Positions 11,230-23,326 of a stretch of 64,000 nt of DNA are shown piece after piece. Source of the stretch: Agarophyton chilense (taxonomy: Eukaryota > Rhodophyta > Florideophyceae > Gracilariales > Gracilariaceae); assembly GCA_030374765.1 (NCBI GenBank), contig JARGXX010000003.1, positions 372,001 through 436,000 on the forward strand. Reading direction: 5' to 3'. Each line of letters starts with the position of its first letter. Within the stretch, counting starts at the first letter, position 1. Under the pieces are notes generated by a model. It searched no databases and was not told the origin of the DNA. It saw nothing but the letters and a program-made list of their open reading frames with translations. The position numbers and the translations under genes were made by a program.

Positions 11230-12806
11230 ACAGCGATGCAGTGTCACGTCCTGATTACAATTCGTGGATCAAGGCGATGACCAGCGAGTATGAGTCCTTA
11301 ATGGAGCATGACACAAGGGACTTAGTGCTTAGGCCAGCAGACAGCAACGTGATATCATCCAAGTGGATATTTGTGCAGAAGCATGAAGCAGGTGCTGACG
11401 GTGAGCCGACAGTTCGGTACAAGGCTCGTCTGGTTGCTCGTGGTTTCCTACAGATTGAGGGCGTCGACTTCTCCGAGACGTATACGCCAGGGGTCAAGTT
11501 CACATCGGTGAGGATGATTCTGTCGCTTGTGGCAGTGCAAGATTATCACCTACACCAGATGGATGTGAAGACTGCCTTCTTGAACGGAGAACTCGACGAG
11601 ACCGTGTACATGGAGCCACCGGACGGATTCATTGAACTCGGAAACGAGGACTTGTTGTACAAACTGAAGAAATCTCTTTATGGGCTACGACAGGCACCAA
11701 GGCAGTGGCACGAAAAGATATATGCGTTTCTTGTTGGGGAGATGGGCCTCAAGCCGAACGCCGCAGACGAGTGTGTTTACATCGGAAGGGAGCTGGGAGT
11801 CATGGTAATCATTGCTCTGTATGTAGACGACCTGCTCATTGCAAGTCCGAGTATGGATGCGATTAAGCACGTGAAAACTGAGTTGTCAAACCGTTTCCGC
11901 ATGAAGGACCTAAATTAGGCTCGCATGGTTCTCGGTTTCGAGATTCACCGTGACCGAGCCAAGAAAATGCTGTTCCTCACGCAGTCAGCGTACACGCACA
12001 AGCTTTTGGAACGTTTTGGCATGTGCCAATCAAAGTCAGTAGACACTCCCATGGACTCCGGTGTGGACCTTACTCAGATTGAGGAACTGTTGACCAGCAT
12101 ACCATACAGGGAAGCGATTGGATGCCTGATGTATCTTTCTGTGGGGACTCGACCGGACATTTCATTTGCAGTGTTCAAGTTAGCAAAGTTTGTCGAGAAA
12201 CCTGGAGAGACTCATTGGAAGGCAGTCAAGCGCGTGCTGAGGTACGTCAATGGCACTCGATTATTCGGACTCACATATGGCTCATTCACGGATACTCAGC
12301 TGTACGGATACGTTGACTCGGACTGGGCTGGTGACACTTCCTCTCGCAAATCCACTAGTGGATTTGTGTTCATGATGTGTGGTGCTCCGGTGTCTTGGAG
12401 CTCTCGCCAACAGGAAGTGGTTGCGCTGTCCAGTGCTGAAGCTGAGTATATGAGTCTGTGCACTGGGACGAAGGAGGCGATCTGGCTGAGGCGACTGTGG
12501 AATGGCATCGGCAACGCAAGTGGTCTGCAAGTGGACAAGTTCGTAAAGCTCTTGGTAAAACCCATGACTGTGTATGTCGACAATCACGGTTCCATAGACC
12601 TCGCCCGGAATGGAGTTGTGAACAAGCGAACCAAGCATATTGACATTCGCTTTCACTTCACGCGAGAGGCTGTACAGGACAAGTCCATTGAGTTGCAGTA
12701 CTGCCCCACCGGGAACATGGTTGCCGACATGCTAACAAAACCACATGGGCGTGTAAAGCTTGAGAAGTTTCGAAGTGAGAGTGGCTTGATGCCCCTAGAC
12801 CTCTGA
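11230..12806 (+). pseudogene. Copia-1 reverse transcriptase and RNase H
   Basis: The Copia RT begins with WIKAMTSEYESLMEH and continues with KARLVARGFLQ, QMDVKTAFLNGELDE, LKKSLYGLRQAPRQWH and the catalytic LYVDDLLIAS (about 11.82 kb). RNase H follows with YVDSDWAGDTSSRKSTSG, SSAEAEYMSL and VDNHGSIDLARN, and the coding region closes with ADMLTKPHGRVKLEKF before the polypurine tract. This is the complete Ty1/Copia pol 3' half. Confidence 0.93.
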
Positions 12807-12816
12807 AGTCAGTGAC

Positions 12817-12826
12817 AGAGGGGGGG
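12817..12826 (+). other. Copia-1 polypurine tract
   Basis: AGAGGGGGGG directly precedes the 3' LTR start TGTTGG and is the expected plus-strand primer site. Confidence 0.85.
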
Positions 12827-13513
12827 TGTTGGTGCAAGTGCCTAAGCTGTCACTGAAAACCAAATGTGCAGGAGAGCATGGGCTGTTTTGGAGGGTGCCT
12901 CTGGAAAAGTGCATATGCGTATCAGCCGGACCTCAACGTGAACTCGTGCTGTGATTGGCTACTGCAAATATGCACGTGCAATGTGGTGTGTACAAGTGGT
13001 ATGGCACTATTGCGATTTTCTGGAGTACACGTGTGTACGTTGTCTACTTGCACTATTGTGCACGTTGTTCAGGATGTCCAGCTGTTGTACTATGTACACG
13101 TCTCACAAGGTGTAACGAATGTACTTGGAGAAGAGCGTGTCATGTGTATTACCGAAGACTTGGTGTACTCTGCTGGAAGGTGAACGTGTATGGAGGCGGA
13201 TTGCAAGAAGCGTGTGCTGGCATATTGAATTTGTGCACACGTCAGTGTAATGATGTGCTGTGCACTGTTGTATTGCCTTGTTGTTTGCTGCAATAAACTT
13301 TGGCTAGGGTTAATGTCGTGCTTGAATATGATTGGTAGTATTGGGTGTCCCTGCTTTGTAGTCTAGGGTTTACTCTGGGTTGGCGTCTAGTTGGCTGAAG
13401 TTTTTGAGTTGTATGTAAGTGAGAGATTGAGCGCCTCCAAGTAAATCCGAGCCAGAGCTGGTGAACTTTTCTTTCATCCCTCAACCTTTCCTTCAGCCTT
13501 TCCCTTTCCTTCA
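12827..13513 (+). repeat. 3' LTR of Copia-1
   Basis: 687 bp, from TGTTGGTGCAAGTGCC to CCTTCA. It is followed by CCTTC, the target-site duplication that also precedes the 5' LTR. Confidence 0.95.
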
Positions 13514-15022
13514 CCTTCGCCATATAAGTCTGCTGCCATCCCTTCCATTTCCGAAAGTTTAAGTACAGGCTCTGATTCGAAAGCATATTAAGGCGCAATA
13601 GATGACTGCTCTGCCATTTCAAAACAATGATTACAATTCAAAGTTGAACCTTCATGCTCCTTGCAATCTGCAGACACGGATGTACCCAACTCCTAAGGCA
13701 TCCCGACATTGGGGACTGACTCGAAATCAAACTCTCTATTTCATCCCGCACATTCTTTCACATTGAAAGGAATTTCAGCTGTTTAGTATGGCGCGGACTT
13801 AAGCTTGTCTCCTTTTGTTGCCAATTGTCCACATCGTTTCAGTTCTGTGTCAACGGCACCCATATTTTTTTTTTCAGCTTTTCGCTTGAAAAGAAAGTCA
13901 TCATAACATTTTCTTGAGAATTTAATACACCGAATATTTTGTCCGTGGAATGGATTTCAAATTCCATGGGCATTGCATTCTCGTTCGCTGATTCAATTGG
14001 TTCTCTGAGTAATAGAGATTTCATGCAAACAAGTGCTCCTCTTTCTCTCCCTGTTTCGCTTGGCTCCGTATCTTTCGAACAAGGGACTGTGATCATCAAT
14101 GTGGCGCTTTCGAGTTGATCTATGTCTTCCCCGTCAGCGCCCAAGTCCTGTTCTGGTGAGGCATAGGTATCCAGAACAGGAGCTGAATATTCATATAGCA
14201 GAATGCTTGCAACTTCCATTCCTTCTGATGTCGGAGCACTGTCTTCGACCTTCAATTCCCCGGCGAATACTACAATGATCCCAATGCACTTCTCACAATC
14301 TGGATCATTCTGCAGGGGGCTTTCTGCCTCCCAAACGCAAGCAACAACCTCTTCGTCTGGGTTTCCTTCAAAGTTTGGAAAACGTGGCGCTTCTTCAGCC
14401 GGAGTTTCAAAAACCCCGGCACACAGCTGAACAACAGAAAACACTGCTCTTGATGCAGGTTTTTGTGCTTCGGATGCCACCATTTTCCCAACCTCATGGT
14501 CAGCAAAGGATTCCAGGTTCTCGTCTGTACTGTCAAATGTCGGCTGAATCCTATCAACATTTCTAGATTCAATTGCTTCTGGCGATGTGTCCGGCACAAT
14601 CTCATGTGCATTAGTTCTTCCTTGAGAAAATTCGCTGCGTGAGTGTAGATGCTCTTCAACTGTTTTCTCCCCTACGATGCTCGTTGACGTGTGTAAAGTC
14701 CTCTTGTATCTGTTCGAACCAGTCAATTGTTCCATTGTTGATTCCGCTTTGTCTTTTTGATGTATTTGTAATATCAATCCTACCGCCGGATTGAGGATTG
14801 TTCCCCCATCTCGGATTTGCCTACTCTCGAGGGCTCAGTATCAAACCCACCACCAGTGTCTGGACCTGAAAACTTTTGGGATTGCTGACAGTTTTTGTCT
14901 GCTTCCTCAATGCTTTCACGGGCATTTGAGTGAACAATCGCAGTTTCTATGCCGTGGTCGTTATCTTCATGCCCAAAATCTATCGCAGAAGTGATGCAAC
15001 CCGTCTGCGGAGAATCTGGCAC
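13514..15022 (-). pseudogene. Decayed acidic gene of unknown function, 5' and middle part
   Basis: The minus strand carries an open stretch of about 312 codons (14777-13839) preceded by about 80 codons in another frame (15022-14780) and followed by more coding-like sequence with in-frame stops down to 13514. The product is acidic and low in basic residues, with blocks such as ENLESFADHEVGKM, FPNFEGNPDEEVVACVWE and SPEQDLGADGEDIDQLE. Motifs recur: EMGEQSSI near the start and EMAEQSSI near the cut, which suggests internal repeats. I recognise no domain, and no start codon is evident at 15022. Copia-1 cuts it at 13514, and the probable 3' end lies at 6719-6922. It is most likely a dead host gene; an unknown mobile element gene is possible. 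Confidence 0.45.
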
Positions 15023-15189
15023 TGTTACGAACTGTGGTTACTTCTTTCATACAAAGCGTTAGTACTCTTTTGGTTGGTGGAGGACTACCACGCCTATATT
15101 GGTGCGTTGTGGTATTTGAGGCACTGTGGATTTTTGAAGAGTTTCCGGACGCAAATAGATCCGTTCCACGCTAAGCGTTATGCTACTTG

Positions 15190-15396
15190 ATTACTGCGTT
15201 AGAGTTACCAGCGGGGCCACATGGGGCAGATATTCTCCTTGAAGGTGTAAAGAGTAGCTTAAAATGGGAATGGAACGCGGGAAATACTGCCAATATGGAG
15301 ATAGTCAACGCAAAGAGCGTAGAGGACTTGTCCAAATCGCTAGGCCATTGCCGGGAGATCTTGTTATCTGTGACGGCAAGAGCAATAAAACAATCG
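15190..15396 (+). other. Short coding-like stretch, unrecognised
   Basis: A plus-strand open stretch of about 68 codons reads like real protein (for example ADILLEGVKSSLKWEW and NAKSVEDLSKSLGHC). It stops shortly after GTGAGT at 15395, which resembles a splice donor. It could be an isolated exon or a gene remnant. I see no partner exon and no known family. Confidence 0.3.
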
Positions 15397-17100
15397 TGAG
15401 TCACTGTCTACGCCAGCTGTACCACTTCTCTTTCATGAGGACTCACACTCCCTGGATCAGTAGCTCATAATCATTTCGCCTTTCTTCTGCAGCTTGTAGC
15501 AAGTATGTGTCGTATCCCGTGCGTTTTGGTTGCCCCTGTGTGTACCTACCTTTGTAGCAGTCTTCCTATCCTTACTGGGCTGGAGCGTAACAAACAGAAA
15601 ACCGCGCCGCTCGCTGCGCTGCGGGTTGTACACGTGCGTCCCCAAACAAACACTTTATGAGTCAGACGCGCGCTGTGGTAGATAGTTGACTATCGATGAC
15701 GGCGCACTGCTCGAGGTGCCTCGAAGTCGCTGTTTCTTGCTTCGGTTGCAAGTCTTGTTTGCGCCCTTTGAATGAACGAAGCGCCTTCCTCGCGTGCAGC
15801 ACAATGGTGCCGGCGCAGCGCGGCGGTGCACTCCAAGCGCACCGACTGTGTGCCTTTCGTGGCTGCCCTGCAACCACCACCGCGCGGACTACACGCCCCG
15901 CTTCCTCTGGAACCCTCCGTTACGTTTCATTTCGCCTGTCTGAACGTGCTTCAGTTCCGCGGTGTGTTGCTCGTTTCGTATGCCACCGCCGATGAAGTTG
16001 TGATTGTGTTCGCCTCCGATCTGCATGTGTTGCTTTGACTGCGCGCTCTTCTTGCTCGCGCTCCAGTGCGGCGCTGTGACTGAGTTTGCGTTCAAGCAGT
16101 ATGACGCTGCAATCGCAGCTGCATCTAGCAATTGCGTCGTCGTGTTAGTGGGCTGGTCCGAAGCTGCGCGCGTGCTTCGATTTTAGTATGACTGCAACCG
16201 TCTGAGAGACTACCCGAGCCCATAGCAGTCCCCATTGTGTCGCTGTCATGGAAAACTTCCGGCGAAATGCTTTGTGCTGTTGCTGATTCCATCTTGGTGT
16301 TGGAGATCGACTTTGACTACCTTCCTGTGCGCTATACACACCACCTCACTATTTCTCGTGACCAAATCCTCACCATGACACTCGCGCTGGCCGCCATGTT
16401 TCCCGACGCTGGATAAGTCGCCGTTTCGTGTCTCTTCGCGCGTCTGTCGTACGCGTTCGCCATTGCTACCAGCCTCAGTCCCGTTACCTAGATTTTGCAG
16501 GGCAGATCGTGCATTTTCAATTCAAATTGGATGAAACGAAGAAGCGGCAACCAGGCGATGAATACCACTGACAGAGACGGAATTATACGAGTTTGGTTGC
16601 ACGCTTTCACCCATAACAAGCCGTACATCGAAGACAAAAACGCTCCCCATAGTCCTCGAGTCTTAGATAGAGGTGATCGGGCATAGTTCACATGTGGAGC
16701 GCACCTTCTCCAATCGTTGACATTCTCTTTTGGGGCGGGGGCAGAGGTGTAGGTGATGATGAAGGCGATTATATGACTACTAATACTGCCCATCCTTTCC
16801 TGGCGGGGGGAACTGCCCCCAAGCTTAGTCTTTGCTGTCCTGGCTGTGCGTCTCGGCTTTCTATTTCTCGCACGCTACGATATTTATCTCATCTCTGACA
16901 TGCCCGCCATATGCCGCGCTCGTGTTGGTGTTGGACATACCTCATATGTTGTGGATATCGGGGCAACTGAGCCGTGTTCTTCGGATATGCTGGGAAGCAA
17001 TGGCTGGCAAGTCGCAATCATATCGGAGATAACTTGATCTGGCACACATGTTTGTCCTCAGGAACTTAAGAATTTTTAAAGCAAGTAGCACTGCTGTGAA
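15397..17100. other. No gene recognised
   Basis: Short overlapping frames occur on both strands, with GC-rich patches around 15.65-16.1 kb, but none has a recognisable motif or a convincing start. I see no repeats or LTR-type ends here. Confidence 0.5.
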
Positions 17101-18360
17101 TGAGGGATGAAAGCTATTTGATACAACGTCTGCAGGTTTTTTATATGGAGCGTATCCGGTACGATTCTCATCTTCCGCTCAAGGTCCATGGTCGGGGAAA
17201 GAAAGAAACGCATCGCTTTACCGTGCAGATCGAGCGCTTTTCAAGATACTGTTTGTATGCGCAACGGACTCACCAGCAATTATTGCTGCGACGCTGCGAG
17301 GGATATAAAAAATTCTTCCCTCCTTGCCCACAACGATGCCAGCAGGATTTCGTTCCGATTTAAATTCCAAACGCGCGAAAGAGGGAGAAATCACGGATGA
17401 TAGATTGGAGGCTCTAGAAAAAGAAGGGAATTGGGAGTCGACGGAAATCTGCGCGGACGACGAAGACTGCATGGAAAAGAATTGAGAAGAAGCCACTTGA
17501 GCTCGGAATTGAGTGAATGCCTTAAAAAAATGAGAGAAAGCGCTACCGCCCCCCTGTTCTGGAACTTACCAGTTTGCGGCAGCGAGTATAGAAACGGTGA
17601 CTCAGACGCATACGCCGAAGACGTTGCGCAGCAGATTGGTGCCGTAGAATGAGGCTGTTGTTCGCACGGGCTCCTACATACTTGGCTGGGTCGAAGAAGG
17701 TACTGTTGCGCAAATATTCACCTTTAATCGATTGACGAGAAAAGCCCTATTGAAAGATGTTGCTAGGGTTCCTAATCTATTTTAAAAGGAAGCAGACCGG
17801 CTTGGCAAGCTTATTTCTGTGAATCGGGAGAAACCTGCAACTTTGAAGGAGCTCCTTCCAAGCAAACCTCCCAGTCGAGATTTTAAGAAAATTGAAGAGG
17901 GTCGTCCGGAATATCGAAAATGGTTGCATAAGTCATAGCGCATCAAAGGATCGAACAAAAATTTTAGCATTCACGGCGCAGGTGTTGTAATATCAGCAGA
18001 TCCCCTGACTGACAAAGTTGATCAACCTGACCGAGACAAACGATTTTGAACGCAGGGAAAAGTTCTCGGCTGATATCATTGCATTGGAAATTCTCGCTGG
18101 AATTACAAGAGAACCACCATCTGAAAGGAGAAGGTGTTTAAAAGTCCCAGTTCGACTTTCGGAACAAGTAATCTGTACCGTCTCGATGATATATATCATT
18201 CGTACAAGCTACTACAAGGACTACAGAAGCTTCAATACAAATCGCTCGGTCTTCGCGAAGAGCTGAGCAAAGTTTCGTATTTCGTTGAACATTTCCGCAC
18301 ATGAAAAGCGGAAGGGAAGAGATGGCAGTGCATCAAGAAAGAGCATGGCGCAATAGCGCT
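17100..18360 (+). pseudogene. Decayed coding region, unrecognised
   Basis: The plus strand has several consecutive open pieces with protein-like composition, for example EGEITDDRLEALEKEGNWE near 17.38 kb, KPATLKELLPSKPPSRDF near 17.84 kb, and KSLGLREELSKVSYFVEHF near 18.24 kb, separated by stops and frame changes. Charged residues are common and the order is consistent, so this looks like one old gene. I cannot assign a family. It ends where the minus-strand LTR-1-like element begins, near 18360. A dead host gene or an uncharacterised transposon gene are both possible. Confidence 0.4.
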
Positions 18361-19238
18361 CCAATCGGGTAACCGAATTCGTCTGCGCCGCTGTCAATGT
18401 GTTGTGAGCCGTCGAATTCGCTACTAGATCTGACGGGCAGGGCGGGCTTTTGCCGCCGGCGGGTTAAAATATAGCAGACGGGCAGCCAACCAAAAACAGA
18501 GCACAGAAACCAGCACCAACCAAAAACGAAAATTAAGACAACCGACTCGGCGATCGGCGATGGCGAAACGAAGCGACAGCGACACGAAACTACGAAAACG
18601 ATACGACGGAGCGAGTATACGACGGTGCAGGAGAGCGGCGAAAAACGGAAGATGACGGCAGAGGGCAGAGGGGCTGGGCCCATAACCTGATGGAGGTAGA
18701 TGGGAAGGTTCAGGGTTGAAAGGGAAGGTCGCTAGCTCTGGCTAGAATTTAAGTGGAGGTTGCCCATCTTCGACGTATATACTACGTAACTCTGACAGCC
18801 ATCTAACCTCCAGCTGACGTAAAACCTAGACTACAAACCAGGAACACTAAATACTACCAATTATAATCAAACATGACAATAAACCCGAACCCATATTCAC
18901 GTCAACATATTACAGCAAAATACTACAGTGTAGAATACACAATTACACTGAGGAGTGCACAAATTCAACGTGCCAGCACAAAGCAAGTGTAATCCGTCTC
19001 CATGCACGATCTTGTTCCAGCAAAGCACTGTATGCCTTCTGTAATATATAAGACAGCGTGTCCGTTCTTTCAGAACATTCGACACCGCCTGTACTATGTG
19101 TACAACATAAGATTTGAGCAGCCTGAACACTTCCCACAGTAGTAAAACTAAAGCATGTGAACACGTGTATACAACAGATTCTCACTACTTTCACACCAAT
19201 TACAGTGACAGCACTTATCACTCATTCGATATCCAACA
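18360..19238 (-). mobile_element. Diverged Copia family-1 LTR with partial leader
   Basis: On the minus strand an LTR of 551 bp (19238-18688) starts TGTTGGATATCG and ends CTCCATCA. It is followed by a primer-binding site (18687-18674) and about 300 bp of leader. It is recognisably the same family as the Copia-1 LTR: CATTACGCTGTC-type words are shifted, but the cysteine-rich reading LCAGTLNLCTPQCN still matches LCAGILNLCTRQCN. It is much more diverged than the other copies, so older. The leader is cut off near 18360, so gag and pol are absent. At 19238 it interrupts the leader of a Copia family-2 element. Confidence 0.7.
18674..18687 (-). other. Copia-type primer-binding site
   Basis: CTGGGCCCATAACC on the plus strand is the reverse complement of the initiator tRNA-Met anticodon-arm primer site. 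It abuts the LTR at 18688. Confidence 0.8.
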
Positions 19239-20019
19239 GAGCTTGCCCAAAAAGAGTATTTAAACTCAAATGTTCGACAGCGAGGACGACAGGGGAGACT
19301 TTTGACGTAGTCTGCAACTCTCACCGAGACGTGTTTCATACGCGATTACAAGCGGAGCTCGGGTGCTCCCATGCTTGTAGTATACTCAAGGGCAGTGGCA
19401 GAAGGCGTACCCGGAACAGGCAAACTTCTAAACTTCTGGTTGAAACTTCTTGATGGAACCTCCCGAGACTTGCTCGAGGTAGGCGGGCGCACTGGCGGGA
19501 GAAACTACCTCCGCTATCCTAGAGGATGATCCCCTGGACCCTGGTTACTCCCTCCAGGTGAGGTACGATTTGTATACCTACCGAACTCTGCGCACTTCAG
19601 AGTCCAGCGCTTTTAGTCCCTGCGAGGCCTCCCAAGGAAAGGTGTCGTCAAGATACACTTCCCCCAGTTGACACAAGCTATTCTATTGCAGGAAAGTAGC
19701 GCGGTCGTGCGGTGTAGTACGGTTGCTCCTACACTTCCAAGCCCAATTCATCGACCTCCGTACTCTACAGACGGAGAGCAGGATTTGGCAGACTTCCCGG
19801 TCTCGTGCCAAGGGGGTACTAACAAACGCGATATGTTTTCGCCGCCAAGGAGGAAGTCCGCAGGGTACACGCCTGTCGCAAAATAAAAATAACTTCTTGA
19901 ATCCAGATGAGCGTTAGTCGTAGATTGCGCACCTGTCGCAGTAGGGAATCTTCTTGAATCCAAATGAGTGTTAGAAGAGCGTGACGTCTGCGAAGAGTCG
20001 ACACTCTGGGCCCATAACC
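19239..20019 (-). other. Copia family-2 leader, inverted copy
   Basis: It begins with the primer-binding site at 20019-20006 and matches the plus-strand leader at 26172-26950 almost base for base. Both contain two copies of CTCATYTGGATTCAAGAAG about 50 bp apart. It is interrupted at 19238 by the family-1-like LTR. Confidence 0.75.
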
Positions 20020-20689
20020 TCACAAAGTGAGCGCAGCTTATAAAAAGGAAAAAAAAAGAAAGAAAAAGACGAGAAGGAAACGAAAGTAAAAGAAGAAAAA
20101 CAAATCAAGGTAGTCAGCCTTAACAATTTAGTATGGTCGTCGCCGACCGTCATTGACAACTATAACTACCTTGCACGCAGTTCCGCCGCCGGTGCTGACC
20201 GTCGACGGGTCACCCAAGTCTCACAGCTTGCCACTGTGCGACGAAGAGTTACGCGCCAAAACAATTTCAAACATAAAGCATAAAAAATAAAAACTCAAAA
20301 AATCATCCAAAGTGGTGTGCCAGTGCCAACCGCCGCGAGCAGCCCAGATTCGGCTGTTACGGCCAAACTGCGTATCCACCACACATTCGCATATTCTCTC
20401 CAACTGCATAGCCCGTGCTCTTTCAGCGCTCTCGTCCAATCAGATCGCTCCACTTGGGCCAAAGCCCCAACAAGCCCCATTAGAACCAGATTACTTGTCC
20501 ATACCACGTTTCATGAAGACATTTGCAGTAGCTAATCAGATGGCCGTTTCACGTTGAGATTGAGATGAGACACACATGCGTTTTTCCGTGGAGGGTGCCC
20601 AAAAGCGCCCATGCTTAAATCCACTTTTTGTTTTCCACTATTTTCAACACTCCAAAGGGCTAGGGGGTACATTCGATCAAACCTCAACA
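20020..20689 (-). repeat. LTR of Copia family 2, minus strand
   Basis: On the minus strand it starts TGTTGAGGTTTGATCG right after a purine tract (AAGGAGGAG) and ends CACTTTGTGA before the primer-binding site. It is about 670 bp and nearly identical over most of its length to the LTR at 25500-26171, and similar to 27427-28101. Pol lies on its 5' side and a leader on its 3' side, so it serves as the 3' LTR of one copy and the 5' LTR of the next. Confidence 0.85.
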
Positions 20690-23326
20690 CTCCTCCTTGA
20701 CGGCTCCTCCAAGACCAACGCGGTCTGTCTTATTCTTGTGAAGGCCCGGTCCAAATGGCTTGGTGAGGAAGTCAGCGTTGTTGTCCTCGCTGCGAACGTA
20801 GGTTACGTTTATTTCGCCTTCCTTTACCAACCCGCGTATGAAGTGCAGTTTCACGTCTATGTGCTTAGTACGACCCGACGGACAGCGATCTCCAGTTGCC
20901 CAATCAATGGCACTCTGGTTGTCCGAATATATAGGAGTGGAGCGCTGCACTTTCCATCCAAGCTCACCAAGTACTCACTTCATCCAAACAATCTCTTGGG
21001 AGGCAAGTGTCAACGCATAATAATATGCCTCTCCGCTAGACAAAGCTACTGAAGCTTGCTTCATTGTGCCCCATGCACATGTTGCATTTCCGAGCTTTAC
21101 CAGAAATCCAGACATGGACTTGCGATCAGTCCGGTCACCTGCGTAGTCAGAGTCAACGTACGCCTGCAATTCCAAACTACCAGACTGGCCCTGTACACCA
21201 TGCCCAGACGTGCCTCGAAGATAACGTAGAACGCGCATCACTGCCCTATGACAGTAGGCTGTAGGTGATTTCTGGAAGCGAGCCAAGATCAAGACAGGCA
21301 CCAATATATCCAACCGGGTACGAAGCGCCAAGTAGAGCAGGGATCCAATCATCTGCTGGTATAGAAGCAGATCTTGTATCGACTTGTCTGCTTCGGCTGC
21401 CCACCCTGTGAAGAATTACTCGACCATGGGTGTGCAAGCAGGTTTTGATCAAACCCGAAGCGACGCAGCAAACTCTCCGTATAGAGAGACTGGCCAAGTT
21501 GTAACGAGAGAGGTCGACCTTTCAAGTCCAAAGTCCATTTCAACTCAATACCAAGGAACAAGTTTACCTCTTCTGCTACATGAAGCTCGTACAAGGACTT
21601 CAGCTCCTTCATTACCACAGAACGGTCTTCGATTGAGGTCGTGAATATCAGCAAGTCATTCACGTAAACCAACACAATTGCATTCTCATCGTACTTATTG
21701 CGCCGGCGAAACACACATGATGCACTTGGTAACTCCTCGAACACTATGCTTTTCAAGTCCTCACAAAGCTTCTTATGCCATGCTAAGTGTGCCTGCTTCA
21801 GCCCGTAGATGGCTTTGCGCAGTTTGAAGCATCGAGAAGGAACTCCAAGTGTACCTCGAGGAGACATAATCCACACAGCCTCCTCCAGTTCACCATTGAG
21901 AAACGCCGTTTTCACATCTACTTGTGCAACATGCATGTGCAGATACAGCGTCAGGTACAGAAAAATGCGAACCATTATGAATGAAACAACTGGGGCATAG
22001 GTTTCCATGTAGTTTTCACCATACGCTTGGTGGTTTCCACCTGCAACCACTCGAGCTTTGAAACGTTCCACTGCCCCTTCCGCATTGCGTTTGACACGGA
22101 AGACCACATGAATCGGTAGTGGTTGAGAAACGGGAGAGTTATCAGGCTTCCACGTTCCTTTCGACTCTAATGATGAGAACTCCTCATCAAGTGCAGCCTG
22201 CTATAGATTAAGCTCCTCCACGCTGGCAGACATTGCCTCCTTTAGGGTGGGTTCGTTGCTAGTCGTTACTCTTATATGCGAAGTACACTGAGCAGATCCA
22301 CCCATGAACCACCTTCGCGGTGCACTACGTGTGCGAGAAAGGTAACGGGGTTCCGTATTAGAGTTGTGAGGAGCTTCTGATTGATTTGGGAACACTTCCT
22401 CAGTACTCCTGGGGCGTACAACGTCGTCTTCGTCATCCGCAGAGTCAGGCTGGGGCTGAGCCACCGCCGGTGTGGAAGTACCTTCTTTGTGGAAAAGCGC
22501 TTCGTCTACAATGCCGTCGATTGAGACTGCATCAGATGCATCATCCATGGCGTCATCAGAGCCGACGTCACCGTTGTGATCATCGTCCGAACCAAGTTCA
22601 TCTTTCATGTAAGGAATAACAGACGGCGCACCGGGAAACCGAGATTCATCAAAAGTGACATGCCGAGACTCAACAATGCGTGGAGTACCATCGTTATCCG
22701 TAACAAGTACCTTGTAAACACCATGCTCAAGAGTCTCCAAGTACACTCCCTCAAGTGCACGAGACTCGAACTTGGATCCTCTTGGAGTCCTCAGCACAAA
22801 TGCCGTGCATACAAACACACGCACATGTTGAAGTGATGGCCGGTGGCCAGTGACCAGAAAGTATGGGGTAATGTCCACAGTGGAATGCCGCACGCGGTTA
22901 CGCACATGGATAGCATGCTTCAATGCATACGGCCACAAGCACTCCGGTAAACTTGCCTGAAGCAGTAAGGATGTAGCAGTCTCCTCCATGGTACGGTTGA
23001 TCCGTTCCGCAATCGCGTTATGCTGGGGAGTGTAAGGAGCAGAGAAAGAGGTAATGCCGCGCAGTTCAGCCAAGTTGTGTTGCAGTGCTTTGTACTCTTC
23101 AGCTCCGTCGGAATGCAAACTCTTGATACCCACACCTTCAAGATGGTTCAAATTTATATTAACTCCGTCACACACATCGCTAATGTCACTGCGATGCGTC
23201 ATCAAACCAATGAAAGAATATCGAGAAAAGTACATGCATACCGAAACCCATCGGGAAAAGACATATCCAGGGGACCTACAATGTCCGAGTGCACAATGTC
23301 TCAAACTACAGTTGCATGCTCAAAGT
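20690..23326 (-). mobile_element. Copia-2 pol (integrase to RNase H), minus strand, truncated
   Basis: The minus strand contains an integrase core (HSDGAEEYKALQ and PYTPQHNAIAERINRTM), reverse transcriptase (AQVDVKTAFLNGELEE, LRKAIYGLKQAHLAWH, LVYVNDLLIF) and RNase H (YVDSDYAGDRTDRKSMSGF, DNQSAIDWATGD, NNADFLTKPFG). These are followed by a purine tract and the LTR at 20020-20689. Upstream gag, protease and the start of integrase are missing: the Copia-3 insertion begins at 23327. Broken, with about five breaks. It is a different family from Copia-1 in both pol and LTR sequence. Confidence 0.9.

Larger units (their letters stand above)
6923..13513 (+). mobile_element. Copia-1: near-whole Ty1/Copia element with both LTRs and TSD
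   Basis: Two 687-bp LTRs (6923-7609 and 12827-13513) flank a complete set of parts in Copia order: primer-binding site, long leader, gag with zinc knuckle, protease, integrase, reverse transcriptase, RNase H and polypurine tract. The 5-bp sequence CCTTC stands just before (6918-6922) and just after (13514-13518), a perfect target-site duplication. By eye the LTRs differ at roughly 16-18 of 687 positions, most of them near the start, so the insertion is fairly young. The element is broken, with about four or five breaks in its coding region. It interrupts the decayed acidic gene at 6719-6922/13514-15022. A second copy of the family (23327-25499) is truncated. Confidence 0.95.
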
